This document shows positions 55,515 to 64,000 of a stretch of DNA of 64,000 bases, piece by piece. A program made the position numbers and the translations under genes. This DNA is from Salinisphaera sp. G21_0 (GTDB lineage: Bacteria; Pseudomonadota; Gammaproteobacteria; Pseudomonadales; Endozoicomonadaceae), in the NCBI RefSeq assembly GCF_017744115.1, contig NZ_JAGHQW010000031.1, positions 1-64,000 of the forward strand, written 5' to 3'. The notes under the pieces were generated by a model. The model was given only the letters and a program-made list of their open reading frames with translations. It was not told the DNA's origin and searched no databases. How positions within the stretch are numbered: position 1 is the first letter of the stretch; the number at the start of each line of letters is the position of its first letter.

Positions 55515-56474
55515 ATGAACTTGTACAGACTTAACCTGAACCTTTTGCCGGGCCTCAAGGCGTTACTCGATACTCAAAGTGTTTCCCTGGCTGCGAAGCA
55601 GATGCATGTTACCCAGTCCGCCATGAGCCGGACCCTGGCTCAATTGCGTGAAGCCCTGAATGATCCGATTCTGGTCAGGCAGGGCAACCGTATCTTTCTC
55701 TCTGAGAAAGCGCTGGCGTTGAAAGACGACGTGAACCGTGTGGTGACGGAAGCCAGCACCATATTTGAGAACCAGCAGTTTGACCCCTGGATTACCGAAA
55801 AAAACTTTACCATCGCCGGGACTTATATTGTTCTTGAGCAAATCCTGCCGCAAATTCTGCACCAGTTCTGGAAACAGGCACCGCATTTTAATTTTGAACT
55901 GTTACAGTTCAGCCCGCAGCTGGATAAAAAGCTGGAGGCCGGTCAGGTCGATCTGGTGCTTGGGTATGTTGGCAAGCCACCTGCCGGTTTCAGTTATGAG
56001 CTATTAATGGAGGATAGTATCTGTGCCCTGGTGCATGAGGATCATCCTCTCGTTGATCAGGAGATGACCATCGAAGACTTTGAGCAGTACCCGGTGATTC
56101 GCCACTCTTCGTGGATGGGAAGTTCTCATTTCATCAGGGACTACCTGGAAGGCCTCAGTGAGAAGATCCGTGTGGTTGCGAAAACACCCAATCTGCCCAT
56201 CGGTTTGCAGCTGGTAAAGGACACCCACCATATTCTGATCACAATGGAGAGAGCGGCTCGTTACAACACTTATGTCCAGGATATGACAATGAAAACCCTG
56301 CCCGGTAAACCTCCCAGAGTCAGCTACTATGTAGTGTGGCCGGAGTATTGGGAGCATAACCGGGCGCATCGCTGGTTCAGGGAGTTCATCATTAATCGCT
56401 TTCGTCTCAAGTTGAAAGAGATGGAACGACAGGAGGCTATTATCAATGGTGAAGTGGATGTGCTGACTCACTGA
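55515..56474 (+). CDS. LysR-family transcriptional regulator
   Basis: The 319-residue protein has the LysR winged helix-turn-helix (LPGLKALLDTQSVSLAAKQM, then VTQSAMSRTLAQLREALNDP) and a two-lobed effector-binding domain (DLVLGYVGKPPAG, then ALVHEDHPLV). It resembles the NodD/LeuO-like branch, with NLNLLPGLKAL at the start. It would control one or a few promoters in response to a small molecule. It is convergent with ilvM and divergent from the small acidic gene, so its target is not obvious. ATG 55515 lacks a strong ribosome binding site. Confidence 0.88.
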   Translation: MNLYRLNLNLLPGLKALLDTQSVSLAAKQMHVTQSAMSRTLAQLREALNDPILVRQGNRIFLSEKALALKDDVNRVVTEASTIFENQQFDPWITEKNFTIAGTYIVLEQILPQILHQFWKQAPHFNFELLQFSPQLDKKLEAGQVDLVLGYVGKPPAGFSYELLMEDSICALVHEDHPLVDQEMTIEDFEQYPVIRHSSWMGSSHFIRDYLEGLSEKIRVVAKTPNLPIGLQLVKDTHHILITMERAARYNTYVQDMTMKTLPGKPPRVSYYVVWPEYWEHNRAHRWFREFIINRFRLKLKEMERQEAIINGEVDVLTH

Positions 56475-56492
56475 ACTCGCCGGTAAGGGCAT

Positions 56493-56534
56493 GATTCATC
56501 CGGCCAGGCTGTAGCCAGCCTGGCCGGATGAATC
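56493..56534. terminator. Strong stem-loop between lysR and ilvM
   Basis: GATTCATCCGGCCAGGCT and AGCCTGGCCGGATGAATC are perfectly complementary around a short GTAGCC loop. The 3' arm ends at the ilvM stop codon. No T-run is present, so both transcripts probably end by pausing plus Rho or use the stem for protection. Confidence 0.6.
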
Positions 56535-56793
56535 AATAGCTGCCGACATCAGTATTGGACGTTGTATCAATGCATCTCAGTGCCAGCACATCATGGAGTT
56601 TTTCAACCTGGGTAATCAGAAGATGCGCAGGTCGTGAGCTGGAAACAGTCATGGATAACTCAATTCTGCCACCGCAACGGGAAGGCATCATGCTCATGGT
56701 GCTCAGAGTAAAGCCCCGGTGTCTGATAACTCTGAGTATCCGCTCCACTACATCAGGCTGTTGATGGCATTGCAGGTATAACTGGAAACTCAT
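56533..56793 (-). CDS. ilvM: Acetolactate synthase II small (ACT) subunit
   Basis: The 86-residue protein has a single ACT domain: [20 protein letters not shown], then [14 protein letters not shown] and a closing strand [13 protein letters not shown]. It binds and activates the large subunit. Its ATG overlaps the ilvG stop by 4 bp, so the two are translated in a fixed ratio. The length equals E. coli IlvM (87). Confidence 0.92.
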   Translation of the reverse strand: MSFQLYLQCHQQPDVVERILRVIRHRGFTLSTMSMMPSRCGGRIELSMTVSSSRPAHLLITQVEKLHDVLALRCIDTTSNTDVGSY

Positions 56794-58445
56794 GGGTGTT
56801 GCTCCAACATTTCATGGTTAGCGGCTCCCGGTGGTACCAGGGGCCATACGTTTTCCATGGCATCAATGCGCACATGAAGCAACCATGGGCCACTCACACT
56901 CAACATCTCATCCAGGGCTGACGTTACCTCATCGCGATGAGTGATGGTTCTGCCGCCAATACCAAAGGCATTGGCCAGGGTAATAAAGTCGGGGTTATCG
57001 GAAAGATCGGTTTCGCTGTAACGCCCTTCATAAAAAAGTGCCTGCCACTGGCGAACCATGCCCAGCTTCTGGTTATCCAGCAGGACTATTTTAATCGGCA
57101 GCTGTCTTCTTCTTATGGTGTTCAGCTCTTGAATATTCATCATAAATGAACCATCACCGGATACCAGAATGACAGTGTCATCCGGCCGTGCCATGGTAGC
57201 GCCGATGGCGGCAGGCAGACCAAAGCCCATGGTACCCAGACCGCCACTGGTCAGGTGATTACGGGTGTGGTGAAAAGCCATATGCTGGGCAACCCACATT
57301 TGATGCTGCCCGACATCACAGCTGATAATGGCATTATCAGGCAGCTGTCGGGATAGCTGGTTGAGCAGAAGGGGTGCATAAATTGCCTCACCGGGTTTGT
57401 CGTATCGCCATTGATGTTCTTCTTTGAGTTGCTGACAGTGGCCGGGCCAATCGTTGACGGGTAAAGCGATGGACAGTTCTTTCAGTACCCACGGCATGGG
57501 CTGATGAAAGACGACATGTGCCGCTCTGCGTTTGTGCACTTCTGCCGGGTCAATATCGATGTGGATAACTTCTGCATCAGGGGCAAACGTGTCCAGTTTG
57601 CCAGTCACCCGGTCATCGAAACGGGCACCCACAACAACCAATAAGTCACACAGTTGTACTGCCGTGTTTGCCGCCCGGTTGCCATGCATCCCCAGCATGC
57701 CAAGATAGGCCTCGTTGTCCGGAGGTACAGTACCAAGCCCTTTTAATGTGCAGACACTGGGCAGGCCGGTCATTTGCAGAAAATGACGCAACGCTGGTGT
57801 AGCACCAGCCATATTCACACCACCACCGATATAAGCGATGGGGCGGGATGCTGACCGCATAAGTTCCAGCGCTTGATCAACGCTGTTATGGGCTGCCTTA
57901 TCAGGGTGGAAACCGTTCTCAACCAGGTCGAGTGGTGGCTGCCAGTTGGCGGAAGCCTGTTGTATATCTTTGGGAATATCCACCAGGACAGGGCCCGGTC
58001 GCCCGGAATTGGCCAGAGTAAATGCCTGATGAAGAGTTTGGCAGAGCAGGTCCGGCTCTGTCACCAGGAAACTGTGCTTGGTGCAGGCCATGGAAAGCCC
58101 CAGCATATCAATCTCCTGAAAGGCATCGGTACCCATGGCACTGGTGGGTACCTGGCCGGTAATGGCAACAATGGGGACAGAGTCCATCATGGCATCTGCC
58201 AGTGCAGTGATCAGGTTGGTTGCACCAGGGCCTGAGGTGGCAATACAGACACCGGTTCGCTGGCTTGAGCGGGCATAGCCAATAGCGGCGAAACCGGCTC
58301 CCTGCTCATGGCGGCAGAGCAGGTGCTCAACAGGGGAGTCAAGCAGGGCGTCATACACCGGCATAATGGTGCCGCCGGGATAACCAAAAACGGTATCAAC
58401 ACCGTGGTGAACCAGGGTTTGGACAATTGCTTCAGCACCATTCAT
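56790..58445 (-). CDS. ilvG: Acetolactate synthase II large subunit
   Basis: The 551-residue enzyme has the thiamine-diphosphate layout: N-terminal catalytic Glu in [19 protein letters not shown]-domain motif [15 protein letters not shown], and the ThDP-binding [15 protein letters not shown]. It condenses pyruvate to acetolactate (or with 2-oxobutyrate) in branched-chain amino acid synthesis. The start is ATG 58445, inside the end of a small upstream ORF, so its translation may be coupled. Control is by the leader peptide and attenuator at 58563-58690. Unlike E. coli, ilvEDA do not follow. Confidence 0.95.
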   Translation of the reverse strand: MNGAEAIVQTLVHHGVDTVFGYPGGTIMPVYDALLDSPVEHLLCRHEQGAGFAAIGYARSSQRTGVCIATSGPGATNLITALADAMMDSVPIVAITGQVPTSAMGTDAFQEIDMLGLSMACTKHSFLVTEPDLLCQTLHQAFTLANSGRPGPVLVDIPKDIQQASANWQPPLDLVENGFHPDKAAHNSVDQALELMRSASRPIAYIGGGVNMAGATPALRHFLQMTGLPSVCTLKGLGTVPPDNEAYLGMLGMHGNRAANTAVQLCDLLVVVGARFDDRVTGKLDTFAPDAEVIHIDIDPAEVHKRRAAHVVFHQPMPWVLKELSIALPVNDWPGHCQQLKEEHQWRYDKPGEAIYAPLLLNQLSRQLPDNAIISCDVGQHQMWVAQHMAFHHTRNHLTSGGLGTMGFGLPAAIGATMARPDDTVILVSGDGSFMMNIQELNTIRRRQLPIKIVLLDNQKLGMVRQWQALFYEGRYSETDLSDNPDFITLANAFGIGGRTITHRDEVTSALDEMLSVSGPWLLHVRIDAMENVWPLVPPGAANHEMLEQHP

Positions 58446-58539
58446 ATCGATGATCCCCCGACTGCCAGATGTTGAGGGTAATCGCTGCAGATAGAATGAC
58501 AGGCAGGATAGTGACAGATAGCACGATCAGGTTAAGCAT
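58432..58539 (-). CDS. Small ORF overlapping the ilvG start
   Basis: A 35-codon frame starts at ATG 58539 behind AAAGGAGAAAAG, the best ribosome binding site in the operon. It reads [20 protein letters not shown], then a polar end, and stops inside ilvG at 58432. It is one hydrophobic helix rich in Leu, Ile and Val. It lies between the attenuator and ilvG, so it is not the attenuation leader; it may couple translation into ilvG or act as a second sensor of branched-chain tRNA supply. No known family is recognised. Confidence 0.55.
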   Translation of the reverse strand: MLNLIVLSVTILPVILSAAITLNIWQSGDHRYEWC

Positions 58540-58562
58540 GACTTTTCTCCTTTATCAGGTAT

Positions 58563-58597
58563 AAAAAAACCCCCGGACCTTTCGGTGCGGGGGTTTT
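58563..58597 (-). terminator. ilvGM attenuator terminator
   Basis: On the minus strand CCCCCGCACC, loop GAAA, GGTCCGGGGG then seven T residues. It stands 16 bp after the leader peptide stop and before the small ORF and ilvG, the standard attenuator position. Confidence 0.9.
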
Positions 58598-58612
58598 GTA
58601 ACAGCTGTTTAT

Positions 58613-58690
58613 TCAGCCCACAAAGCCACCCGCGGTGATAATAATCACCACGTTAAGAATGACTGTTTGGTTCGGGGCTGAAAGCATCAT
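58613..58690 (-). CDS. ilvL: ilvGM leader peptide
   Basis: A 25-codon frame (ATG 58690, or the adjacent ATG 58687) reads MMLSAPNQTVILNVVIIITA and ends GGFVG. It has a dense run of Val, Ile and Leu codons (V-I-L-N-V-V-I-I-I), the control codons of an ilv leader. When charged Ile, Val and Leu tRNAs are scarce, ribosome stalling would let an antiterminator form and transcription reach ilvG. This matches E. coli IlvL in role and layout. Confidence 0.85.
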   Translation of the reverse strand: MMLSAPNQTVILNVVIIITAGGFVG

Positions 58691-58724
58691 AGGTTTATCA
58701 GTTTTAAATGTTTAACGTACAGGT

Positions 58725-58754
58725 TATATAGCACAACATTATTTGCAGTGCCAG
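58725..58754 (-). promoter_or_regulatory. Candidate promoter of the ilv leader
   Basis: On the minus strand CTGGCA (-35, at 58749-58754) and TATATA (-10, at 58725-58730) are 18 bp apart and lie about 35 bp before the leader peptide. The -35 box is a weak match. The divergent sufS gene starts 34 bp away, so the regions overlap. Confidence 0.45.
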
Positions 58755-58787
58755 AAACCCAGAGGCATGATCACCATGGAGGTCATT

Positions 58788-60548
58788 ATGAAAGGCCAGC
58801 CCGACACTCAACCCACTGTGCTGGATGTTGATAACCTCCGGCAGCAGTTTCCCCTGTTGTCACAGACCGTGCACGGCCATCCGCTGGTCTACCTGGACAA
58901 TGCGGCAACCACACAGAAGCCGGTGTCGGTTATTGAGTCGCTAGACCGCTATTATCGGGAGCAGAATGCCAATGTGCATCGGGCAGCGCACTTCCTGAGT
59001 GCCTGCACGACCCATGGGTTTGAAGCCGCCAGAGAAACCACCCGCCACTTTATTAATGCCCGTTTTACGGAAGAGATTATCTGGACCCGGGGCGCGACTG
59101 AAGCCATCAATCTGGTGGCCAGCAGCTGGGGGCGAAGCCAGCTGAAGGCTGGCGATGAGATTATCCTGAGCCGCCTTGAACACCATGCCAATATCGTTCC
59201 CTGGCAACTGCTGACTGAAGTCACCGGGGCAACCATCAGGGTGGTTGAGCTGGATGATGCTGGCAATCTGGATATGCAACAGTTCCGGCAATTGCTGTCG
59301 GATAACACCAGACTGGTGGCAATGACCCATATCTCCAATGCCATTGGTACGATCACTCCCATTAAAGAGGTTATTGAGCTTGCCCATCATGCCGGTGCCC
59401 TGGTTCTGGTGGACGGTTCTCAGGCTGTTGCTCACCAGAAAGTGGATGTTCAGGCGCTGGGGGCCGACTTTTATGTGTTTTCCGGCCATAAGGTCTATGG
59501 CCCTACGGGAATCGGTGTGCTGTACGGGCGAAGAAAACTGTTGGAAAACATGCCTCCCTGGCAGGGCGGTGGTGAGATGATTGAGCATGTCAGCTTTTCC
59601 GGCACGCGCTTTAATCGCCTGCCGTTCAAATTTGAGGCAGGAACCCCCAATATTGCCGGTGCCATTGGTTTAGGCAAAGCGCTGGAGTTTTTAGCGGATA
59701 TTGATGTTGCCGCCATGCAGGCCCATGAACATCAGCTGCGTCAGCTGGTGGAGGAGGGATTAAGCCAGATAAGCGGTATCCGCCTGATTGGTCAGGCAGA
59801 GTGGAAAGCGCCCGTCGTGTCGTTTGTCTCCAGTGAACACCATAATCAGGACATCGGGCTGATGCTTGATCAACAGGGAATTGCCGTGAGAACCGGGCAT
59901 CATTGTGCCATGCCCCTGATGGAGAGCCTGAACCTTAATGGAACGGTCAGAGCTTCTTTTGCCCTCTATAACACCATCGATGAAGCCAGGGCTTTTGTGG
60001 ATGCCATGGACAAGCTCCACCATTCACCGCTGTATATTGCTCACCCGGAAATGAACAGTGATCAGGATGAAGAGCCGGGCAAGACCCAGACAATGATCAG
60101 TGAGGCTACTGACCTGCCAGAGATTTTTCGTCAGCAGTCTCTGAACCTTGCTTCGATAACAGAACGGTTGAATGGGCTTTCAGGCTGGCAGGAGCGTTAC
60201 CGGCAGATCATGCTGCTGGGCAAAGAGCTGCCTGTGCTGTCAGGGGAATGGAGAAATGATGATGCCCGACTTCATGGTTGCGAGAGCAGTGTCTGGCTGC
60301 ATCATCACTATGACGATGAAACCATGCGCCTGTACTTTATCGCTGACTCCGATGCGAGAGTGATTCGGGGGCTGATAGCCATTGTTCTGGCGGTATTCTC
60401 AGGGAAAACACCAGCAGAGATTGAACAGGAAGATATTGAGCTGTGGTTCCGTGAGTTGGATCTGTTCAATCATTTGAGCCCATCCAGGGGCAATGGGCTT
60501 AAGGCGATTGTCAGGGAGATTCAGGCAATTGCTTATCGCTATCGTTAA
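58788..60548 (+). CDS. SufS/CsdA cysteine desulfurase fused to a SufE/CsdE sulfur acceptor
   Basis: The 586-residue protein has a group II cysteine desulfurase half (about 1-415): VYLDNAATTQKP, EHHANIVPWQ, PLP lysine in FSGHKVYGPTGIGVL and active Cys in RTGHHCAMP. The C-terminal SufE half (about 445-586) has the acceptor Cys in LHGCESSVWL. The desulfurase takes sulfur from cysteine and passes it to the SufE cysteine. In E. coli these are separate genes, csdA and csdE, next to csdL; here they are one protein, and csdL/tcdA is at 62134. ATG 58788 has GGAGG just upstream. Confidence 0.92.
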   Translation: MKGQPDTQPTVLDVDNLRQQFPLLSQTVHGHPLVYLDNAATTQKPVSVIESLDRYYREQNANVHRAAHFLSACTTHGFEAARETTRHFINARFTEEIIWTRGATEAINLVASSWGRSQLKAGDEIILSRLEHHANIVPWQLLTEVTGATIRVVELDDAGNLDMQQFRQLLSDNTRLVAMTHISNAIGTITPIKEVIELAHHAGALVLVDGSQAVAHQKVDVQALGADFYVFSGHKVYGPTGIGVLYGRRKLLENMPPWQGGGEMIEHVSFSGTRFNRLPFKFEAGTPNIAGAIGLGKALEFLADIDVAAMQAHEHQLRQLVEEGLSQISGIRLIGQAEWKAPVVSFVSSEHHNQDIGLMLDQQGIAVRTGHHCAMPLMESLNLNGTVRASFALYNTIDEARAFVDAMDKLHHSPLYIAHPEMNSDQDEEPGKTQTMISEATDLPEIFRQQSLNLASITERLNGLSGWQERYRQIMLLGKELPVLSGEWRNDDARLHGCESSVWLHHHYDDETMRLYFIADSDARVIRGLIAIVLAVFSGKTPAEIEQEDIELWFRELDLFNHLSPSRGNGLKAIVREIQAIAYRYR

Positions 60549-60671
60549 GTTGGGCTCTGGCCATTTTTGATCGAACTTAATCCTGACCCGGGGTGACCGA
60601 TAATACCACTGATTATATAGAAAAAGACATCAGATTCATTATGTTGCTGAAATTAAAGAAGAATAAAATCG

Positions 60672-61727
60672 ATGGATTCCATTCCCTCTTCTCCCCCAAA
60701 TGTTAATAGCCCGGGCATTGGTAACGGAAGCATGGATGACCGGGCTTCTGGAGCGGGTAAACTGGGGGAGTATTCATTATCTGCCAGTCTACCGGATGGT
60801 AATGATGAGAAGAAGGAAAGTATCGCCAGATTATCTGCCCTTAAAGCTCAGCAACGACCTCTGGAGCCCCCCTCTCTTGAATCGAGACTCTGTTCTATTG
60901 CCCAGTCCCGAAAACCATCCAATAGCTTATTTTACCCAATCAAGGCGGTTGGCAAGAAGGCTGTGAATCTGGGCAGCAAGATCTTTCATTGCCTGATCTG
61001 GCGAAGCATTACTCCGGTACGGAAATCGGTCGTAAAGGCTGGCGGGGAAATGACATCCGTGTTTTCTCAGGGTAAGGGGAAATGGCTGGAAAATATGATA
61101 TGGGACAGAACGACGCGATCAGGTTGTTGCTGGGCCCTGTCTTTGGACTGGTTAAAACATCGCGCCCGGGGTACCTCTCTGTTCGATGAAATACATGATG
61201 ATCAGCAAAACGGGGAAATTAATCCGGAAGTCTTTGAAAAAATAAGGGCTTTGCAAGAAGCGGGTTCAAGCAACCAAAATTTCTACACAGACCAATGGCT
61301 GCGTATGAACGGGATGACCCATTTTGAGGTTGTCGGTAACTCTGCTATTGGCAGCCCCTGGCCCTGGTCCCAATATCTGACTTCTGATCAGAAGATATTG
61401 GTTTACCAGGATAATTTTCCACAAAAGCTGGCTGAGACCATCCTTGATCATGGGAACCGCTTGTCTGGCCTGAAACTTGTTCGTATTCGTGGTCGTAAAT
61501 ATGATCATGCACTGGCGGCTCATATTGATCCAGACAATGGCAGTGTGACTTTTTTTGACCCTAATTTTGGAGAGTTCCGGTTTTCCAGCGGCCAGGCGTT
61601 TAAACAGTGGTTTGTGGAACAATTCTGGCCTAAATCAAGATATGGAGGAGTTGTGCTCAGAATGAATCAAAATTTTGCTGTTAAACATATCGCCTACTCA
61701 GGAGAAGACAGTGAACGCTCAATTTGA
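60672..61727 (+). CDS. YopT-like cysteine protease (peptidase C58), candidate secreted effector
   Basis: The 351-residue protein has the C58 catalytic triad in order: Cys153 in GCCWALSLDWL (C-x-x-L-S-x-x-W-L), His279 in YDHALAAHI and Asp296 in FFDPNFGEF. The spacing (126 and 17) is close to YopT (119 and 16). Residues 1-70 are Ser/Pro/Asn-rich, like a type III secretion signal and chaperone-binding region. YopT-type proteases cut the lipid-modified tail from host Rho GTPases or other host proteins. The next gene is a CesT-family chaperone, overlapping by 17 bp. No secretion apparatus is seen in this window, so secretion is inferred. ATG 60672 has a weak ribosome binding site. Confidence 0.85.
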   Translation: MDSIPSSPPNVNSPGIGNGSMDDRASGAGKLGEYSLSASLPDGNDEKKESIARLSALKAQQRPLEPPSLESRLCSIAQSRKPSNSLFYPIKAVGKKAVNLGSKIFHCLIWRSITPVRKSVVKAGGEMTSVFSQGKGKWLENMIWDRTTRSGCCWALSLDWLKHRARGTSLFDEIHDDQQNGEINPEVFEKIRALQEAGSSNQNFYTDQWLRMNGMTHFEVVGNSAIGSPWPWSQYLTSDQKILVYQDNFPQKLAETILDHGNRLSGLKLVRIRGRKYDHALAAHIDPDNGSVTFFDPNFGEFRFSSGQAFKQWFVEQFWPKSRYGGVVLRMNQNFAVKHIAYSGEDSERSI

Positions 61728-62094
61728 ATATCTGGTCAAACAAGTTCTGCTGACTATTGGGCTTGAGCTGAAACCCACTCCGGAAGGGCTCTACATCATG
61801 GAGGTTGATGGCAAACTTGATATTTACCTTTCCTGCCACGAGGATAAGTGGTTTTTGCTGTATTGTGAGCTTGGGGAAGTGAACGACGAGAGTAAAATTC
61901 TGGCCGCTACCAACCTGTTTGGAAGGCAGTGGCCTGCTCATATTATCGGGCAGTGTGAAGAAAAGATCATTTTCTGGTCACAGTACTGCCTGGATAGCCT
62001 GACTCCGGTGGAACTGAAATCCTGGCTGGAGCGGTTTATCCAGGATGCCGAGGGGCAGCTGAGCGAGCTGTCGGCATTCGATATGGGAGAGTGA
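61711..62094 (+). CDS. Type III secretion chaperone, CesT/SycT family
   Basis: The 127-residue acidic protein starts at GTG 61711 behind AGGAGAAG. It has the class I chaperone pattern: an N-terminal helix (FEYLVKQVLLTIGLELKPTP), beta strands (LYIMEVDGKLDIYLSCHE, WFLLYCELGEV), and a helix followed by a second strand pair and C-terminal helix (ELKSWLERFIQDAEGQLSEL). Class I chaperones are small, acidic and encoded beside the effector they hold. The overlap with the YopT-like gene fits a cognate pair, as SycT with YopT. ATG at 61675 is a less likely start. Confidence 0.75.
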   Translation: MNAQFEYLVKQVLLTIGLELKPTPEGLYIMEVDGKLDIYLSCHEDKWFLLYCELGEVNDESKILAATNLFGRQWPAHIIGQCEEKIIFWSQYCLDSLTPVELKSWLERFIQDAEGQLSELSAFDMGE

Positions 62095-62133
62095 TCATTG
62101 ATTAGTTGCATACTCCTTTCGGAAGAGCCGGGA

Positions 62134-62934
62134 TTAATCAGCCTTGGCCAACTTCTCAATAATTCGCGCAGCCGCAGCAAAACCGAAGGTTGCAGTCACT
62201 GCGGTGGCCGCGCCAAAACCACTGGCACAGTCCATTTTCATTGAGCCTTCACCGGTTGGTTTGGTCTGGCAGATGGTGCCATCAGCCTGTGGATAAACCG
62301 CCTGCTCGGTGGAAAACACACAGTCTACCCCAAACTTTCGTTTGTTATTCTTGCTGAAGCCATGACGGTCACGAAGCTGGTTGCGCACTTTTCTTGCCAG
62401 AGGGTCGTGCCAGGTTTTGGTCAGATCGGTGATCTGAATCATGGTGGGATCCATCTGTCCGCCAGCACCGCCTGTGGTGATGATTTTGATTTTGTGACGT
62501 TTGCAGTGAGCGATCAGCGCCGCCTTAATCCGGAAGTTGTCGATGGCATCCAGCACATAGTCAAACTCGCTGGTGATCAGTTCCTGAAGATTATCTTCTG
62601 TAATAAAGTCTTCAATGGTCTGACATCGACACCCGGGGTTTATCTGGGTAAGGCGTTCGGCAATCACCTCAACTTTTGAGCGACCAATGGTGTCCGTAAG
62701 CGCATGCAATTGGCGATTGGTGTTGGTAATACAGATGTCGTCCAGATCGATCAGTGTGATGTTACCCACCGCCGTCCTGGCCAGGGCTTCTGCTGCCCAG
62801 GAGCCAACACCACCGATACCGATGACGCAGACATGGGATTGACGAAGCTGTTCAACAGCACTGTTGCCATACAAGCGGCGAATACCGCCGAACCGGTCAT
62901 TGAAGCTGTTGCTGGGGGAAGAGGCTGCTGGCAT
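62134..62934 (-). CDS. tcdA: tRNA threonylcarbamoyladenosine dehydratase TcdA (CsdL)
   Basis: The 266-residue protein is an E1-like ThiF/MoeB-family enzyme: RFGGIRRLYG, nucleotide loop VIGIGGVGSWAAEALART, IDLDDICITNTNRQ, DAIDNFRIKAALI and ITTGGAGGQMDPT. It closes t6A37 of tRNA to the cyclic form with ATP. It is convergent with the YopT-like pair. In E. coli csdL lies beside csdAE; here the SufS-SufE fusion and tcdA flank the inserted protease-chaperone genes. TsaD (30865) makes its substrate modification. Confidence 0.93.
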   Translation of the reverse strand: MPAASSPSNSFNDRFGGIRRLYGNSAVEQLRQSHVCVIGIGGVGSWAAEALARTAVGNITLIDLDDICITNTNRQLHALTDTIGRSKVEVIAERLTQINPGCRCQTIEDFITEDNLQELITSEFDYVLDAIDNFRIKAALIAHCKRHKIKIITTGGAGGQMDPTMIQITDLTKTWHDPLARKVRNQLRDRHGFSKNNKRKFGVDCVFSTEQAVYPQADGTICQTKPTGEGSMKMDCASGFGAATAVTATFGFAAAARIIEKLAKAD

Positions 62935-63056
62935 TGGAAACGACTGAGATAAAACATTAGCAGCCGATTATACAACCCAAAGTGGCATTGTTTTAATCAA
63001 ATTTTGCCCTGCTTTGACTCTGACTGACCTGCCATCAATGGAACCTAATAATTATT

Positions 63057-64000
63057 TCGAGGTCAAACTGCGGAATTTATTGTCCAGGTGCGGGAGGCTT
63101 AATTCTGAAAGCAGCATCATCAACCTGTCACCGCTCAGAGTCTGCTCGCCGTGATGACCGGCATGCCGGGCCACGCGTGGTTCCTGACCGTGCCGGAACC
63201 GCATTTAATGGTAAAAGAGTCTCATACAATCGGCCCTATAGAAGCAAAGCCAACATCCGGGGTAGTAGCAAATCTATAGAGGATGCCTTTTGGAATAAAG
63301 AACCATTACATGGACGTCAAATCACCTCGGCTGATGTACTTTCAACCTTTGAAAAAGATACAACGTCCCTCAGAAGTGGGTTCTTCCTGCAAAAACTTTG
63401 CTTGCAGAACATACGGCTGAACAACAGAAAAGTTACCCCGGACGAGGTCATTCAAGAATTCAATCGAGAGCCGGATCGACATTATAAATACAAATTAGCG
63501 ATAGTGCGTTTCAAAGAGGAATGCTGTCTGAGGGGGCTGCCGCTGAAGGGCCAGAAAGTCACAACGAATGCCGTGGTTCAAGGGCTTCAGTCAGTCAGTG
63601 CAATACTGGAGCTGGCGCGCTTTAAGGAGTTATGTTGCCTGAGAGGCCTGGCGTTGAATGGCCAGAAGGTCACACCGAACGAGGTGGTTCAGGATTATCG
63701 GGCCGCCAGGGCAAACTTGGAGCTGGCGCGCTTCAAAGCGGAATGTTGTCTTAAAGGGGTGTTGTTGAATGGCCAGAGGATTCTTCCGGACGCGGTGGTT
63801 AAGGACTTTCCGGATAATCCGAGAGGCAAACTGGGGCTGGCTCGCTTCAAAGCGGACTGTTGCCTGAATGGCTTGGCGTTGAATGGCCAGCAGGTTACTG
63901 CGGATGTGGTGGTTAAGGATTTTCAGGCGGTCGGGGTATTTCTCGAGTTAGCGCACTTTAAGGAACAGTGTTGCCTGAGGGGCCTGGCGTTGAATGGCCG
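63057..64000 (+). CDS. Second copy of the alpha-solenoid-like repeat protein, cut by the window edge
   Basis: The open frame repeats the layout of the gene at 21926: a start region ILKAASSTCHR, FNGKRVSYNR, SIEDAFWNKEPLHGRQITSA, and then at least four 37-38 residue repeats (ARFKxECCLxGLxLNG, QxVTPxxVVxDxxA) with the same Cys-Cys pair. It is still open at the window edge. No ATG is in frame near its beginning; GTG 63177 is the first ordinary start, but similarity to the other copy begins at about 63045, including the untranslated-looking segment GGAACCTAATAAT. So either a non-standard start is used, or the start is damaged. Confidence 0.7.

Overview
The window is chromosomal DNA of a gammaproteobacterium. 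Three conserved gene blocks show this: tRNA-fMet-rimP-nusA-infB-rbfA-truB-rpsO-pnp, rpsU-yqeY-dnaG-rpoD with divergent tsaD, and ilvGM with an attenuator. Between them lie genes with eukaryote-like or effector-like domains (YopT protease with a chaperone, ankyrin-SOCS box, CARD, toxin-type glycosyltransferases) and many short palindromic mobile repeats. This points to a host-associated marine bacterium, most likely Endozoicomonas-like. That genus call is inference; no 16S gene is present.

Layout. 1-2.5 kb is a graveyard: a decayed phosphomannomutase gene, a brnT-brnA toxin-antitoxin pair, a group II intron remnant and a tRNA 3' fragment. 2.7-12 kb is accessory: a SEC-C protein, tandem glycosyltransferase paralogues, a RelE-helicase-ankyrin fusion, about 1.4 kb with no convincing gene, and a CARD-like protein. 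12.1-21.7 kb is the transcription/translation block, with its promoter, terminators, rpsO promoter and pnp leader hairpin. 21.9-25.1 kb encodes a 1,059-residue alpha-solenoid-like repeat protein ending in a possible nucleotidyltransferase domain. 25.2-30.3 kb is the macromolecular synthesis operon on the minus strand. 30.9-32.9 kb holds tsaD, folB and folK. 33-40 kb alternates two large low-complexity proteins of unknown function with cca and a cysteine-synthase-fold enzyme. 40.7-48 kb holds putA, pilB and a DUF1302 outer-membrane protein. 48.4-54.4 kb is accessory again: an ankyrin-SOCS protein, a secreted zinc phospholipase C-like protein, a short mobile element with target duplication, and a long gene interrupted at two homopolymer tracts. 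54.7-62.9 kb holds a small acidic protein, a LysR regulator, ilvGM with its leader, a SufS-SufE fusion and tcdA. A YopT-like protease and its chaperone sit between the last two. From 63 kb a second copy of the solenoid repeat gene starts and runs off the window.

How the genes fit together. The housekeeping operons look intact and conventionally regulated. Effector-like genes occur singly or in pairs between them, not as one island, and short palindromic repeats mark many of the junctions. The most notable set is the candidate host-interaction proteins: YopT protease plus chaperone, Ank-SOCS, CARD, paired glycosyltransferases and the undescribed solenoid/nucleotidyltransferase family. No type III secretion apparatus gene lies in the window, so secretion is inferred.
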